From: Nectonema munidae
Lineage: Eukaryota; Nematomorpha; Nectonematoida; Nectonematidae
DNA length: 64,000 nt
Direction of reading: 5' to 3'
Assembly: GCA_030549495.1 (NCBI GenBank)
Contig: JAUIRK010000903.1
Coordinates: 1,798,001-1,862,000, forward strand
In this document: positions 44,630-55,669 of the stretch, piece by piece
Numbering within the stretch: position 1 is the first letter of the stretch
Layout: each line of letters begins with the position of its first letter
Notes under the pieces: model-generated
What the model saw: the letters and a program-made list of their open reading frames with translations, nothing else
Databases searched by the model: none
Told to the model about the DNA's origin: nothing
Program-made: the position numbers and the translations under genes

Positions 44630-44705
44630 AAAGACACTTTAGAATTTAAAAAAGACATCTTAGAATTTAAAAAAGACCGTTTAGAACTAAAAATGGTATA
44701 TATAA
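44630..44705 (+). repeat. Three 21-bp heptad-coding units (KKDxLEF type)
   Basis: KKDTLEF, KKDILEF and KKDRLEL are encoded consecutively in the frame 44555-44776. The DNA unit is TTAGAATTTAAAAAAGACxx. Confidence 0.7.
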
Positions 44706-44850
44706 GTAAGTTAAGAGGTTTAAATACACTCTTCATTCTGAAGTGTCCCCTTCAAAAGTCTAATGCTCAGTATTAAATGGAATGAAAACTTTGATGTGCA
44801 TTCCTGAACTGAATGAAACTTAGGAACTCAACGATCCATTAATATAGTAA

Positions 44851-45005
44851 GGGTAAAGGTAAATGTACATTGGGGTGCTTTCACCGAGAAGGCACAATTG
44901 CGCCGCTTGTATCGAACTATGAGGAAAGTAGGCTTGATGCAGAATCGAACCCAAGACCTTGAGTTATTGAAACCGAGTATCTAACTAATCTTACTCACGC
45001 CCCCA
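44851..45005 (-). repeat. tRNA-derived SINE, family A, copy 3 (best copy)
   Basis: On the minus strand the head reads GGGGGCGTGAGTAAGATTAG (tRNA-like 5' end with an A-box-like region) and then GGGTTCGATTC (B box, 44942-44952), followed by GCATCAAGCC and TACAAGCGGCGCAATTGTGC. Shared with the copies at 11671 and 29804. Confidence 0.8.
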
Positions 45006-45009
45006 AAAA

Positions 45010-46670
45010 TTAATTATTAGCAAAGCTCGGCTCATTAATTATTTTGAATTGAGAGAAATTAAATTATATTTAAATAGACAGTTCTAACTTAATTAATATT
45101 TTTTTAAATACTTTATTTTATAAATTTTAAAATTTAAAAAAAATAGAGCGACATCAAGCCAAAACGCCTCTAGTTTAGTTCCCTTAAATTTTATATAATT
45201 TGGATAATTTGTAATACAGAAGACATATATTTTTAAAGTGAGGAGGGACAATACAACTTATGCTACAACTTCTTCTCTGCTAGGGGTCCTATAACGAAGA
45301 ACGAAAGTAAAAAAATGAAAATAAATCATACTTCTACAACTTTTGGAGCAAAAGAAGTTTAAAATTGGAATGAAACTATTACACATTTGTTCCTTTTTCA
45401 CGAAGATAACCTACCAAACAATAAAGAAAAGAAAAGCACTGGTTTTATATTTCTAAATTTCCAGAATAAAGAGCAACACTTCTAAGAACAGTTTAAGCTT
45501 CAAGGAAGATATAATAATATCCAGAATGTGTAAAATAATGAATAAAAACAAGTTTTACAATGTTGTAAGAGATGTTAAATGATTGGTTGTTGAATTCATC
45601 TTCTGATTGGTTAGCGCATAAAATTGAATATTGTATAGCATAATTAAATAAAGTATACATATATTGAGGCTTAAAGCAAATTAGATTAGTCTTATTCACT
45701 CGTGTATTTGAATGTGAATGCAGCGTTGTTGTGTTGGACACAATAGCTGATTGATAAGGATGTTCAGATGTGAATTCAATCATACTTTCAAAGCATTTCA
45801 TCTAATGTTTTGGAAATCTATAACGAGAAAAGTTGGAGAGGTGTCTGAAAAGAACTCTGATGAAAACAGATTTAGTTCAAGACTAATGAGTAATGACTAA
45901 CTAAGAAGTAGCCAATCTTTGCAATTTTACAAAACACTAACTAATCTTATACTTAAAATTCTTGCTTACAACAACTGAACCAAAATATGGACACTTCATT
46001 ACTTTAGTAAACCTGTAATTTAATAAAAATATGAGCTTAAATATGGTTAAATAAAAAATATTATTATATTTAGGATTAAAAACTTAAAATAAAATTGCTA
46101 AGACAAAATTGTAAAAAGTTTTAATTTATAAAAAATTGCTAAGAGATTTTAGGATTTTCTGAAAAGCACTAAATTTTTCCACGGACAATTAGTGGTTCAC
46201 AGACGACTAGTTGGCGACTTATGATCTAATCAACTAAACAACCGATTAACTAACTAACCTGCTACTAAGCAAACTTTTGAAGATCATATAGCTCATATTT
46301 ATTTTGTCGGATGGGAAAAATATTTTTCAAAAGTAGAAAATTCAAAAGAGCTAATTGGAAGCGCTCTTCTTAAAAATTCCTGAAAAGTTACTGCTTTTAC
46401 TTTCAAATTCAAAAATATGATTTTACTTTTATGGTAAACGCTCGACTCTTTGATGGATGGGCGTGACACCGATCCATCAATAAATGAAAATCATCTGTTT
46501 TAATAAAACTTGATTAAAAAAGAAGACTTTAGCAGATTTAATTGTCCTCAATTAAGCGTAATTGATCATGTTTTCCTTAAGTGATATGTTCATACAGGTT
46601 TGCTAACTGTATATGGATTATCTTTGTGAAATATATTTAAAAAAACTACCTTCATAAAAGTAAGTTTAAA
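45010..46670. other. No supported gene; hAT-like scrap near 46180
   Basis: A 102-codon minus-strand frame (45493-45801) has no known motif. At 46170-46230, TTCCACGGACAATTAGTGGT with GACTAGTTGGCGACT resembles another scrap at 51452-51485 (CACGGACCACAGGTTGACGA), probably the same decayed MITE type. Confidence 0.4.
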
Positions 46671-46675
46671 CAAAA

Positions 46676-46801
46676 TTAACCCATTCATTGCCAATGTTTC
46701 CAAAGAGAAAGCACACGACTTCAGTAATCTCTATTTAATTCTATTTAAAACAAAAGTTCGCCCGCTTTTCCTTTTGGGAACATTCGTATTAAATGGATTA
46801 A
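46676..46801. mobile_element. TTAA-flanked MITE, same core as 28794-28902
   Basis: TTAA at 46676-46679 and 46798-46801. The core CGACTTCAGTAATCTCTATT followed by CAAAAGTTCG is shared with the MITE at 28794, and the ends TTAACCCATTCATTGCCAAT / ATTAAATGGATTAA link it to the TTAA group. Confidence 0.7.
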
Positions 46802-47639
46802 TTAAAATTTTGACATTTATACAGTTTTGCTATGCATGATTGATTGGTAGCAGCTTGAAAGATTTCTTATCGCATCCCATTCCACATTTACAGATCAGAA
46901 CATTTATACCATTTTGCAATTCAAACACACATTTTTGCAACTTCGTTACACTGATTTAAAATGTCGTACTTTCAAAAATTTTATCTCCTTTACCTTTCTT
47001 TTTAAGTTCTATACTACTTGGTTGACATAAGAAAAGAGATCAGATTTAAATTATTAAAAATAAATCATTAAACATAATTAAAACCCCATTTATTGAAAAA
47101 ATATTCTTGGTCAATTAACCCTTTATGAATGTTTTTTGTTACGTGAGAAAAATTAATTTTGAGAGTCTTCAATATCGATTGTTTTTATTGAGATAGCTCA
47201 ATAAATTGAGATAATTGAGTTTTGTCTACGTTCATTTTGCTCAACTTGGAAGATGCATCTTCAATAGAGTTGGGCATATGGTAATGAGACTATAAATCTT
47301 TGATTGAGTTTCGTGCGTCAACTTTTGAAAGAATAATTTTTTAATAAAATAAAAAAGTTTTTGCCCAATATTTAAAGTTTAAGTCTCTTTTTACACAAAA
47401 AAAATTTGCTTTATAGTTAGAAACGCGTTTTAAGTCATTTAACTTAAATTATTAACCTACCAAAGTGGCCTGAAATTTAAAATTTTTAATTGAAAATGAC
47501 CAGTCCAAAAATTACAACAAGACTTTATTCACACCAGATTAGCATTTCTTGATTTGATGCCATTCTTGACATCTGCCACGTAGTATAGAAACACTTTTCG
47601 AGGAAGGAGATAAATTAGATTTACTTTTACAAAGTTTAG

Positions 47640-47880
47640 ACGAGAAAATTTTAAAGCGGTGTAATTGAATTGCAAGAGGGTTTAGCGAAATTGAAAAGGG
47701 GGAAATGGAATTACAAAAGGATGCATCGGAACTCGACATATTTCGAATGGTATATTCCAAAGTGGGAAGTTTATATATGCAAAGTGGGTAGGGAGGTTAG
47801 CGTTGTCATGGGTAAAAGTATACACTTACCACATATTTCTTTAAATATAAAACATTGGAGAGATTTGAGTGGAAAATAAT
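47640..47880 (+). other. Weak heptad-coding stretch
   Basis: In one plus-strand frame ARGFSEIEKGEMELQKDASE is encoded (about 47670-47730), in the style of the heptad repeats at 42355, 44630 and 52550. It is preceded by a stop. It may be a decayed member of the same gene or repeat family. Confidence 0.35.
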
Positions 47881-48327
47881 AAAAGAAATATTACTTTGAT
47901 GAATGTTAGCGCTTGCTTTGCAGAGAAACTATTAGAATGTGACTTTTAGTCAGCGCATCATAAACTTGAAAATTGGGTATTATTATTATTATAGAAGAAG
48001 TATGACGACTGCCTCAAAGTCGTGTTGTCTTTTACTGTGATATGCAACGACTACCGAAAAATGTAGGTTGTGAGGAAATATCGAAAAGGCAGAAGTGTAG
48101 CGCGAACATCCAGAAAGTTTTAAGCCTTCGAGAACAGAAAGATGAAATACAAAGCCAAACCGTGTTTACCTTGTGTACACACACCCCTGCTTCAATAAAC
48201 ATACAAAGAAGTGAAATCGTGGCGCGTGTAAGTAAGTAAGGATTATGCCTCGTAAAAACTCGGAAAAATGAAACTTTCGTGCATGCCTAGTTTTTTCTTA
48301 AAATCATCAAAAATTAATTTTTAAATC

Positions 48328-48421
48328 AGAGGTCTGGCAAGACCTCCGCGGAGACTACTTGCCAGACCTTATTATATCAGTGGTCTGGCAATACCTCGGG
48401 GAGACAACTTGTCAGACCTTA
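48328..48421. repeat. Two tandem approximately 50-bp hairpin units (GGTCTGGCAAG...CTTGCCAGACC)
   Basis: Unit 1 (48328-48371) has arms GGTCTGGCAAG and CTTGCCAGACC. Unit 2 (48378-48421) is a diverged copy with GGTCTGGCAAT and CTTGTCAGACC. Each unit folds as a GC-rich hairpin in AT-rich surroundings. Confidence 0.8.
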
Positions 48422-48555
48422 TATAAAAAAACAAATAAAAATTTTCAAAAAATATTTTACATACTTATTGAAAGCACATTTAAACAATTTTTATTGATTT
48501 ATTTTGAATGGATATTACAAAAGTTAAAAATATTCTTTAAAAAATCAAAAAATAT

Positions 48556-49026
48556 TAAACTTTCTGTTCATATTTTGCTATAGATGTAAGATTTGATATA
48601 CCTCATAAGATGTTACAAAAAGTTATTATCTATATATTTGCAATTTGCACGATTTTAAATGATATATTTGTCAAATAATAATCAATATAAAATTCTGTAA
48701 TCAAAGAATCGAAAAATATTCTTTAAAAAATAAAAAAATATTTATTCTTTTCATCGTTGGCTCCTGTTACTTTTAGAATAGAAAGATAAACTTAGTCTCT
48801 CAAATCATTTTTACCAAATCATGCATATAGGAAACTAAAAGTAACGGGAGCCAACGATATATTTGAAAAGAATAAATATTTTTAAAAGAATATTTTTCGA
48901 TTCTTTGATTCCAGAATTTTATTTTGATTATTATTTGACAAATATATTATTTAAAATAACTTTTGTAACATCGTATGAGGTATATCAAATCTTACATCTA
49001 GCAAAATATCAATAGAAAGTTGAACA
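48556..49026. mobile_element. Fold-back element with approximately 200-bp inverted arms
   Basis: The left arm contains GATGTAAGATTTGATATACC, AAAGAATCGAAAAATATTC and GTTGGCTCCTGTTAC; the right arm carries these in reverse complement and reverse order to 49026. The arms diverge by small differences. The unpaired centre is about 50-60 bp (48785-48832). No coding capacity. Confidence 0.85.
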
Positions 49027-49059
49027 TTGTCTCACTAGTCATGTATACATAGAATAGAA

Positions 49060-49118
49060 ACCATCGTAGTATACAGGTTGGAGATGAACCATCGTAGTAT
49101 ATAGGTTGGAGATGACAA
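49060..49118. repeat. Tandem duplication of a 28-bp unit
   Basis: ACCATCGTAGTATACAGGTT followed by GGAGATGA is repeated once with one change (C to T). Confidence 0.75.
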
Positions 49119-49119
49119 T

Positions 49120-50225
49120 CAAGTTGTCTACCCGCGTTCAACCTTACAGGTTATGAGATATTAATGTATTTAAATTTTTCTTAAATTCATATTAGTGGTC
49201 CGCCAAATTTAAAGCTATATGGGTTTAGTGCTCTAAGGTTAGTGACAACTGGTCTAGAGAACTTTTTCCTTTTTGGTATTGGACCCTTGCTTCCTGTAAA
49301 GTAAAAACACTAAAAATCACATTAGTAACAGCAACAAAATTATAAAAAAGAGTAAAAACAGTGAACATTTTAGTAAAGCACAAAATTATCAAGCTTTAGC
49401 AAAGAGTTGAATTTTAGCTCTTTAACTTTTTATTCAAATATTTCTTTTTTTTAAACGCCTTATAGTCACTAATATTTATCATTCCTATATCTCATTTTTT
49501 TCGTATTTCGGTAGATTTTGTTCTATTTTTTTATTTTAGGTCATTTATTATTCATATAATAATAATCGGAGATTTAAAGTTCAATAGGGGAGGTTTAAAA
49601 AGTTCTTACTAACTTTTAGTTTATGTTAAAAATGATTTTGATATTTTTATACATCTACTTTGAAAATTCCTTTGGAAATTTTTTATTTTCCATTTCCCAG
49701 AAGAAGTTAAACAATTAAATTTTATTAAAAATAAAATGCATGGAAAAGTATTACATTAAAAATATAGATAAGGGTAATTAAGACTCCCGAATTTTAAATC
49801 ACAGCAATTTGACACTAGATATATTGAAATTAACCAACTATTATCCAACCAACTAATTAATTAAATTAATAAAAAAAACAAATAAAGTTAACTATAATTC
49901 CAATTCTTATGTATTTCTTCTAAATTGTAGCGTTTCATGAATATAAGAAGTAAAATTTGTGAAATTAAATTACGTGGATAATAATAAGAATACAACCCAT
50001 ACTCGACGTCTCTCGCATCCAATCTCTCCAAGAAGAATGTGAGATATATCGCAGTTTGTATTCAAATATCTCACATCCAATCAAATCAGAATATGCCTTT
50101 GAGTGATGTTTGTTGAGTTCATGTACTCAAAATATGGAAAGCATGCAATACTTTTTTGTGACGTGGATATATACGATTTAATATCTAAGCTATGAAGATT
50201 GTATAGCTTTATTGATACCATAGCA
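49120..50225. other. No supported feature
   Basis: AT-rich sequence with no motif or repeat that could be assigned. Confidence 0.45.
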
Positions 50226-50226
50226 A

Positions 50227-50645
50227 CAGAGGCGTAGCTAAGGAGGGGCCCAATCTCTCGCGCCCCCTGAGAAAATTAATCAAGATACCAAAAAAGCTCA
50301 ATTTTTGAATGCCTATATAAAAAACTATATATTCGTACTAACTTAAAAGAAGTTTAGATATGAGAACTAAAATATAAGTTTGTATTTGTTAGAAATACAA
50401 ACTTTGTTTTCATTTCATTCCATTTAAAGATAAGTATATGCGCTTAAAAAACCTAGAAAGTTATCTATATAAACACTTATTTTACAATTTTTTAATAAAT
50501 TTTGCGTTATTTTTTTAATCTGACTTCAATTTTATCTTCCAAAGCCCTGTTCATATTTTTGGATGGTAAATCAATATAATACATTTTTTGCTCCCCTGAA
50601 TTTGTCATGCCCCTCTCGCAAGGATGAAAGCTGGCTACGCCTCTG
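50227..50645. mobile_element. hAT-like MITE with GGCGTAGC ends
   Basis: Ends CAGAGGCGTAGCTA and (reverse complement) CAGAGGCGTAGCCA, 13 of 14 identical. Inside both ends are C/G-rich words (GAGGGGCCC, CGCCCCCTG; CCCCTCTCGC). TAGCAA before and TAGCAT after may be the remains of a target duplication. The interior is AT-rich and non-coding. The MITE at 60880-61042 has the same end type. Confidence 0.7.
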
Positions 50646-50839
50646 TAGCATTAAGTTTGATAACGTCATGAAATGAATATTTATACTAAAGTTTTAATTT
50701 TATAAAAATGATGTGTGAAGTGAGGGTTTATTTTGGAAAAAATACTAAAGATTGAAATTATTAAAAATCGCGTAGAAAGTACGCTCTATAATAAGATAGA
50801 ACAATGAAAATTTTATGAAGCTTTTTTAAATACCAATAG

Positions 50840-51045
50840 TGTTACCATATTCTGAACATTTTATACCCGCCTGGGATCTTCTTCCTTTGTATAATAACAA
50901 CCAAAAATTCTGCCAGTGACTGTAAGTGCTGTTTAACAATGGATACAACTTGCGGACTAACATCCCTCTTTATATCCTCCATATATCCATCAAAGTTACA
51001 AAACATTTGCAAAGCTCCTTCAGACACAACCGCCTTTGCCACAAT
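50840..51045 (-). pseudogene. Possible hAT transposase scrap
   Basis: LQMFCNFDGYMEDIKRDVSP then VVSIVKQHLQSLAEFL has the pattern MFPxFxDFLxx ... HLxxLxExF of BED-hAT (GTF2IRD2/SCAND3-like) transposases before the C-terminal region. The match is short and uncertain. Confidence 0.35.
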
Positions 51046-51499
51046 GCATTTATTTTACCTCGTAGCATGAACAACACCTCCTTAAATTATTGTCCTTGTA
51101 CGGAAAATATCTCCTAGGTAAGAAAAGTTTGGATGAGGACTCATTGTCCCACAAGAGTTCTTGAAGTTTTGGAATATTTTGTTGGTGGAAAGATAATAAT
51201 TTGTTTCTTTCATGCAGAACTCACAATACAGTTAGTGCTTTGCTCTTCGAAACATATTTCAACTCAGAGGAAAAAAGTGATGATTATACTGGGAACTAGA
51301 AAACCAAAAGTTTGTTTCTACTGAATTTCATTTCTTTTTGAAATATTTGCTTTATTTCTGGTAAATACAAATTGAAGTTGGGAAGAAATCGAATAAGGAA
51401 AACATAGAAATTGGAATAATGTTTCAATTTTATCATGGAGAATCAAAATTTTTTCACGGACCACAGGTTGACGACTTCTGCCTAGACAGTTATTTTATT

Positions 51500-52830
51500 A
51501 GTGGATCAGTTACATTAAGCAATAAAGAGACAGTTGACTCAAAATGTAAAGAAACTTTATGAGCTGGGCATTGAACGCAGTCTTGGTCACCATGACAAAA
51601 GCTGCACACCTCGCAAACCGTTATCCACATCTGAAACAATTCTTCACTTGATTTATTGTAATGATATCATAGGCATGTTCATGAGATTTTTCTTAAGACG
51701 TGAGCTGAGGACAATATCGATGGAGGTTTTTCACAGATTCATCGCTATATACTATAGCATGAAAACGGTTCTGTTAAATATTGGGAACATCTCTTTAGAT
51801 CCAGTTGCTAACTCAGATATTTTAGAGAGACATATGAAAACGTTGCTTTTATTGTGGGCATTATAAGCTATATGGAGCATGTAGGTCTAATTGTACGAAC
51901 TTGAAACTAGTAGCCTTACGTAATGGGCTACAGACCATATACCTTTCAATGTATGTACTTCCTTTCCAAGTTGAACAGTAGAGGCAGATCAGAAGGCTCA
52001 TGATGGTCACATCTAGAAATTACGATGCATCGATGCCATAATGAAGTTCGTGAGACACTTGTTAAGAAGGAGAAAATCATTCTATATCAGCACTACATTA
52101 AAAACTAGGCAAAATTAATCAATATAGGAAAGCGCTGTAACATAAAAAGAAAGGTATGGATGGCATCTTTCCTAAAATATGAAATGTCAAGATTAAAGAG
52201 GGCAGCTTTGTAGGCCCTGAGATTAGTTAACTTCTGAATGATGATCATTTCTACACGACAATGTATGAAACTGAGCTAGCGGGTCAGAATGCATTCAAAG
52301 ATGTATGCATGGGAAAACATCAAGAGGCCAAACGGACCAGAATAGTGGAGAGCCTAATCAAATGCTACCAAGATCTTGAATGCAATATGTCACAGAAGAT
52401 GCATGCGTCCTTCTTCCTAGAAAATGCAGGAGATGCGAGTCGTGAACATGGAGAGATCAATTTTGTCTGAGTAAAAATTTTGTACTCAAAAATGGAGAGA
52501 TCAATTTGTCTGAGTAAAAATGAAGAAAAGTGTTCAATTTTGTCTTTTTTGCAGTTCTATTTTGTTCTTTTGCAGTTCTATTTTGTTCTTTTGCAGTTCT
52601 ATTTTGTCCTTTTGCAGTTCTATTTTGTTCTTTTGCAGTTCTATTTTGTTCTTTTGCAGTTCTATTTTGTCCTTTTGGAATTCTATTTTGTCCTTTTCCA
52701 GTTTTTTTGGGGGTGTAATAAAAAATACAAGTTTCCGTTTTGAGTCTTGAAAAATATATTTTTGCATATTAACATTACAATGTTAGAGAGAGGTTCCATC
52801 AAGATATAACGTAAATAGGGAACAGATACA
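51500..52830 (+). pseudogene. Unclassified transposase-like family, copy 2 (interrupted by heptad repeats)
   Basis: Diverged, broken copy of the family at 62.0-64.0 kb. Blocks: FHRFIAIYYSMKTVLLNIGN then DPVANSDILERH (51730-51830), aligning with the WRLFID...SLKAVLLHNGN block; IKEGSFVGPEISxLLNDDHF (52190-52255), aligning with LNAGIFNGPQIKKMFNSKFF; and ESLIKCYQDLECNMSQKMHA then DASREHGE (52350-52460). The copy is then split by the 21-bp repeat insert (about 52465-52785) and resumes as ERFHQDIT near 52788-52811. The N-terminal Cys blocks were not found. No catalytic reading can be expected from it. Confidence 0.55.
52540..52715 (-). repeat. 21-bp minisatellite coding heptads (KIELQKN/KIELQKD)
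   Basis: About eight tandem units of CAGTTCTATTTTGTTCTTTTG on the plus strand. The minus strand is open through all of them and encodes EFQKDKI, ELQKNKI, ELQKDKI and so on, an ideal charged heptad coiled coil. The insert separates HGE from RFHQD of the transposase-like copy around it. Words ATGGAGAGATCAATTT occur twice just before it (52449 and 52492). Confidence 0.9.
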
Positions 52831-53114
52831 CCAAAAAAGTAGCACTGTCATGCTGTCTGATACTAAAATGTAGCTTGATAGACATAAAATTAACAACTAC
52901 GCAGATTAATATTACTTTTGTGGATTAATTACAATGAACGCATAAGATCACAAAAATCGTAGGAGAAAATGAACAATTGATAAATCAGTAAGCAGAATTA
53001 TAAAAAATAGAAAAAAATAAATAATGAATCAAATATTTTATGTTCTTTTGTACTTGAATTTTACTTAACATGTTCAACCCTATTAGAGCTGGGTTAAAAT
53101 TGTCCGTCCAAGTG

Positions 53115-53162
53115 CTGGGGGGGGGGGGGGGGGTGTAAAGTACCCCCCCCCCCCCCCCCCCA
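53115..53162. repeat. G-run followed by C-run (approximately 18 G, approximately 20 C)
   Basis: A run of G (53117-53134), TGTAAAGTA, then a run of C (53144-53161). The two can pair as a hairpin or form quadruplexes. Run length is probably unreliable in the assembly. Confidence 0.8.
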
Positions 53163-53204
53163 TTTTTCCCAGATATTAACAAGTTTTTATAAATATTTTT
53201 AATG

Positions 53205-53765
53205 TTACGTATATATTTCAAGTATGCTGAATTCAGTGGTGATGTCCATTTTTTTATTAAAATCAATTAAACCTGTCAAAAAATTGATTTAAATTTGATA
53301 GCTCATCTCAAAAAGAAACTTTTTATCTGAATAATTATATAAAGTTTTTTACACATGTATACCCATTTTCAAGCATGGTGAATTCAGTGGTGATATTCAT
53401 TTTTTAATAAAATCCATCAAACCTATCAAAAAATATGACAGCTCATCTCAAAAAGACATTTTTATCTGAGTAATAATAAAGTTTTTTTACACATATATAC
53501 CCATTTTCAAGCATGATGAATTCAGTGGTGATATTCATTTTTTATAAAAATTACTCAAACCTGTCAAAAAGTGATTTAGTGACAGCCTATCTCAAAAAGA
53601 AACTTTTTATCTAAGTAATTATATAAAGTTTTTTATACATATAAACCCATTTTCAAGTATGTAGAATTTAATGGCGATGTTCATTTTTTATGAAATCAAT
53701 AAAACGTGTGAAAAAAATCGATTAAACCTGTAAATCAATGTCAAATATATACTTCGAAATAAATT
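53205..53765. repeat. Satellite-like array, four units of approximately 140-150 bp
   Basis: The words CCCATTTTCAAGCATG(G/A)TG, AATTCAGTGGTGAT, TTCATTTTTTA, CTCATCTCAAAAAGA and TTTTTATCTGAGTAAT recur with GAATTCAG anchors near 53229, 53379, 53518 and (mutated) 53663. Units diverge by point changes and small indels. Confidence 0.8.
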
Positions 53766-55405
53766 CTAGTTGCAGTATTTCTCTGGTAATTATTTTCTTA
53801 ATTTATTTAATAAACCAACTTTATATCTTTAATTCACTCAAAATATTTAATTTGTCAGTAAACTATGTATCTTGATAGGACCTCCATCTTTTTGGCTACA
53901 AATTCGTTATCGGCTCGTAGTCTCTATGTCATATCTTCTATACTTTACAGTATGTAATTTTACTATCCATTCTATGATGATCCTTTCTTGGTAGATCTTT
54001 TTTCATTAGAAATTTATTTTCTTCAATGTGTTTGAAAAAACTTTTTTAAGGATTTATTTTGAACAGATTTTTTCCTCTCTCAAAGCATTTTGATTAAAGA
54101 ATCTTCTTGATGATCTTAGACTTTTTTATCAGTATCGTGTATTTTATTTTCAGGCCTCAATATTTGTCAACCAATCTTATTTCAAAGGATTTTTTTCTGA
54201 TGAATCATTCGTGATGTTCATTGTTCAATTACAAAAAGTTGTCCATCTTCTTCATCTAAAAGATTCTCTCTTTCACGCAAAAGATGGACAAATTCAATTT
54301 AAATTAAAAAATATCTTGATAGTGACTAAATTCTCACATATTGGCATCTGTGCCATGTTTGATAACTCGGACCTATTCTAAATTTTCAGATTTTCTACCC
54401 ATCTTAGCTAAATGTTAATTGTAATCCTAGATGATAAGCTATAGATTTAAATATTTTTCATTTGTAAAAGAGGAACTTCTTTTTCACAGTCAAAATCTTT
54501 TTTGAAGCACCTAATATTATATAATTAAACCACTTCCTAGTTCATTAGAACATGGTAGATCTTCCATTTAGTCAAGATACATATTTTTTTTAATTATTTG
54601 TTTTGAGCATGTTCTCTTTTCAATTAGTTTTCAACTTGGTTCCTTTTCTCATACTAAATTACAAATGATTTTATAATAAATTTCGTTTTTTTTAAATGAA
54701 TATTTCAAACTCAAGATGATTGAAGAAAGTATTATAAGGCAAAATATACAAAAAAAAAAGTATATTTTTACTTTATAACTAATATACAACGATTTTTTGA
54801 AAAATTTTACAGAGTTGATTTTCAGGCATATAACTAATTCAATTGCCACTTCGAGATATTTTTTAACCGTATTAGACAAAATGGAGTACAGAAATAAAAT
54901 AAGCATATTCGATTTGGTATAAAAAGAGATATTTTAATTGAAAGAGATATTTATTTTTTTTAAAATATTTTTGAAAACAGTATCTAGAAGTAAACCGCAA
55001 ATCTGATTAAATCTTTCAGATATTTTAAAACCATTAATGCCAAACTTACGTCCAAAAAATGAAACCAGCAGATATTTTATTATATATAAAATATTTTATA
55101 GATGAAATAGATATTTAATTTAAATTTCAAAAATATTTCTGTAGACATCAGACGTAAATTGAACATTTGATTTACACTTAATATAAAACCTCTAAATTTC
55201 AAAAATAAAACTAGTATGGCTGATTTGATATAAAAGCATATATTTCATATAAAATTAGAGAGAAAATTTTTGGAGATAGTATAAGGTTAACTACAGATTA
55301 TGTCAAAATTTTGCAGAAAAATTTTAATTTTTGATTTTCATTGACAGTTTTTGACATGAAAGGGTCATTCAAAAAATTCAAAAGTTAATGAGTTTTGAAT
55401 ATTTT

Positions 55406-55668
55406 TGTTTTATATGGGAGGAAAAATTTTAAAGTGTGATGTGATGGGAAATTATGTTACTTTTTAGCTTTTAAATAAAAACAAAAATATGGAGGAGTTA
55501 AAAAGGTTACATAAAATGAAAGGAAAAATAGTAAACAGAAAAAAAGTATTGAAAAATAAAGTTAAAAAATCAGTAGGTCGAAAATCTTCAGACAAAATCA
55601 AATTAACACCAAAAAGCTAAAATATCCAAAGGTCAAAATGTAGAAGAGGCAAATTAACCTCTGAAAAT
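55406..55668. repeat. 260-bp direct repeat, copy 1
   Basis: Almost identical to 57099-57361 (a handful of substitutions and a short A-run length difference). Starts TTTTATATGGGAGGAAAAAT and ends around AGAAGAGGCAAATTAA. Contains the short frame at 55489-55620. Confidence 0.92.
55489..55620 (+). CDS. 43-residue lysine-rich small ORF in direct repeat copy 1
   Basis: Starts MEELKRLHKMKGKIVNRKKV and ends DKIKLTPKS. It is very basic (about a third Lys/Arg), without a signal or membrane segment. The copy at 57183 encodes the same protein; the single difference seen inside the frame (AGG to AGA) is silent. It may be a fragment of a larger nucleic-acid-binding protein, or open by chance in a recently duplicated sequence. 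Confidence 0.3.
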   Translation: MEELKRLHKMKGKIVNRKKVLKNKVKKSVGRKSSDKIKLTPKS

Positions 55669-55669
55669 A

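Noticed and set aside
48328-48421. CRISPR-like repeat-spacer pattern
   Set aside because: Only two diverged units are present and the surroundings are eukaryotic; no array or cas genes exist.
52480-52743. 87-codon plus-strand ORF of repeated LQFYFVL units
   Set aside because: The hydrophobic plus-strand reading is a by-product of the 21-bp minisatellite; the minus-strand heptads are the more sensible coding sense, and neither need be expressed.
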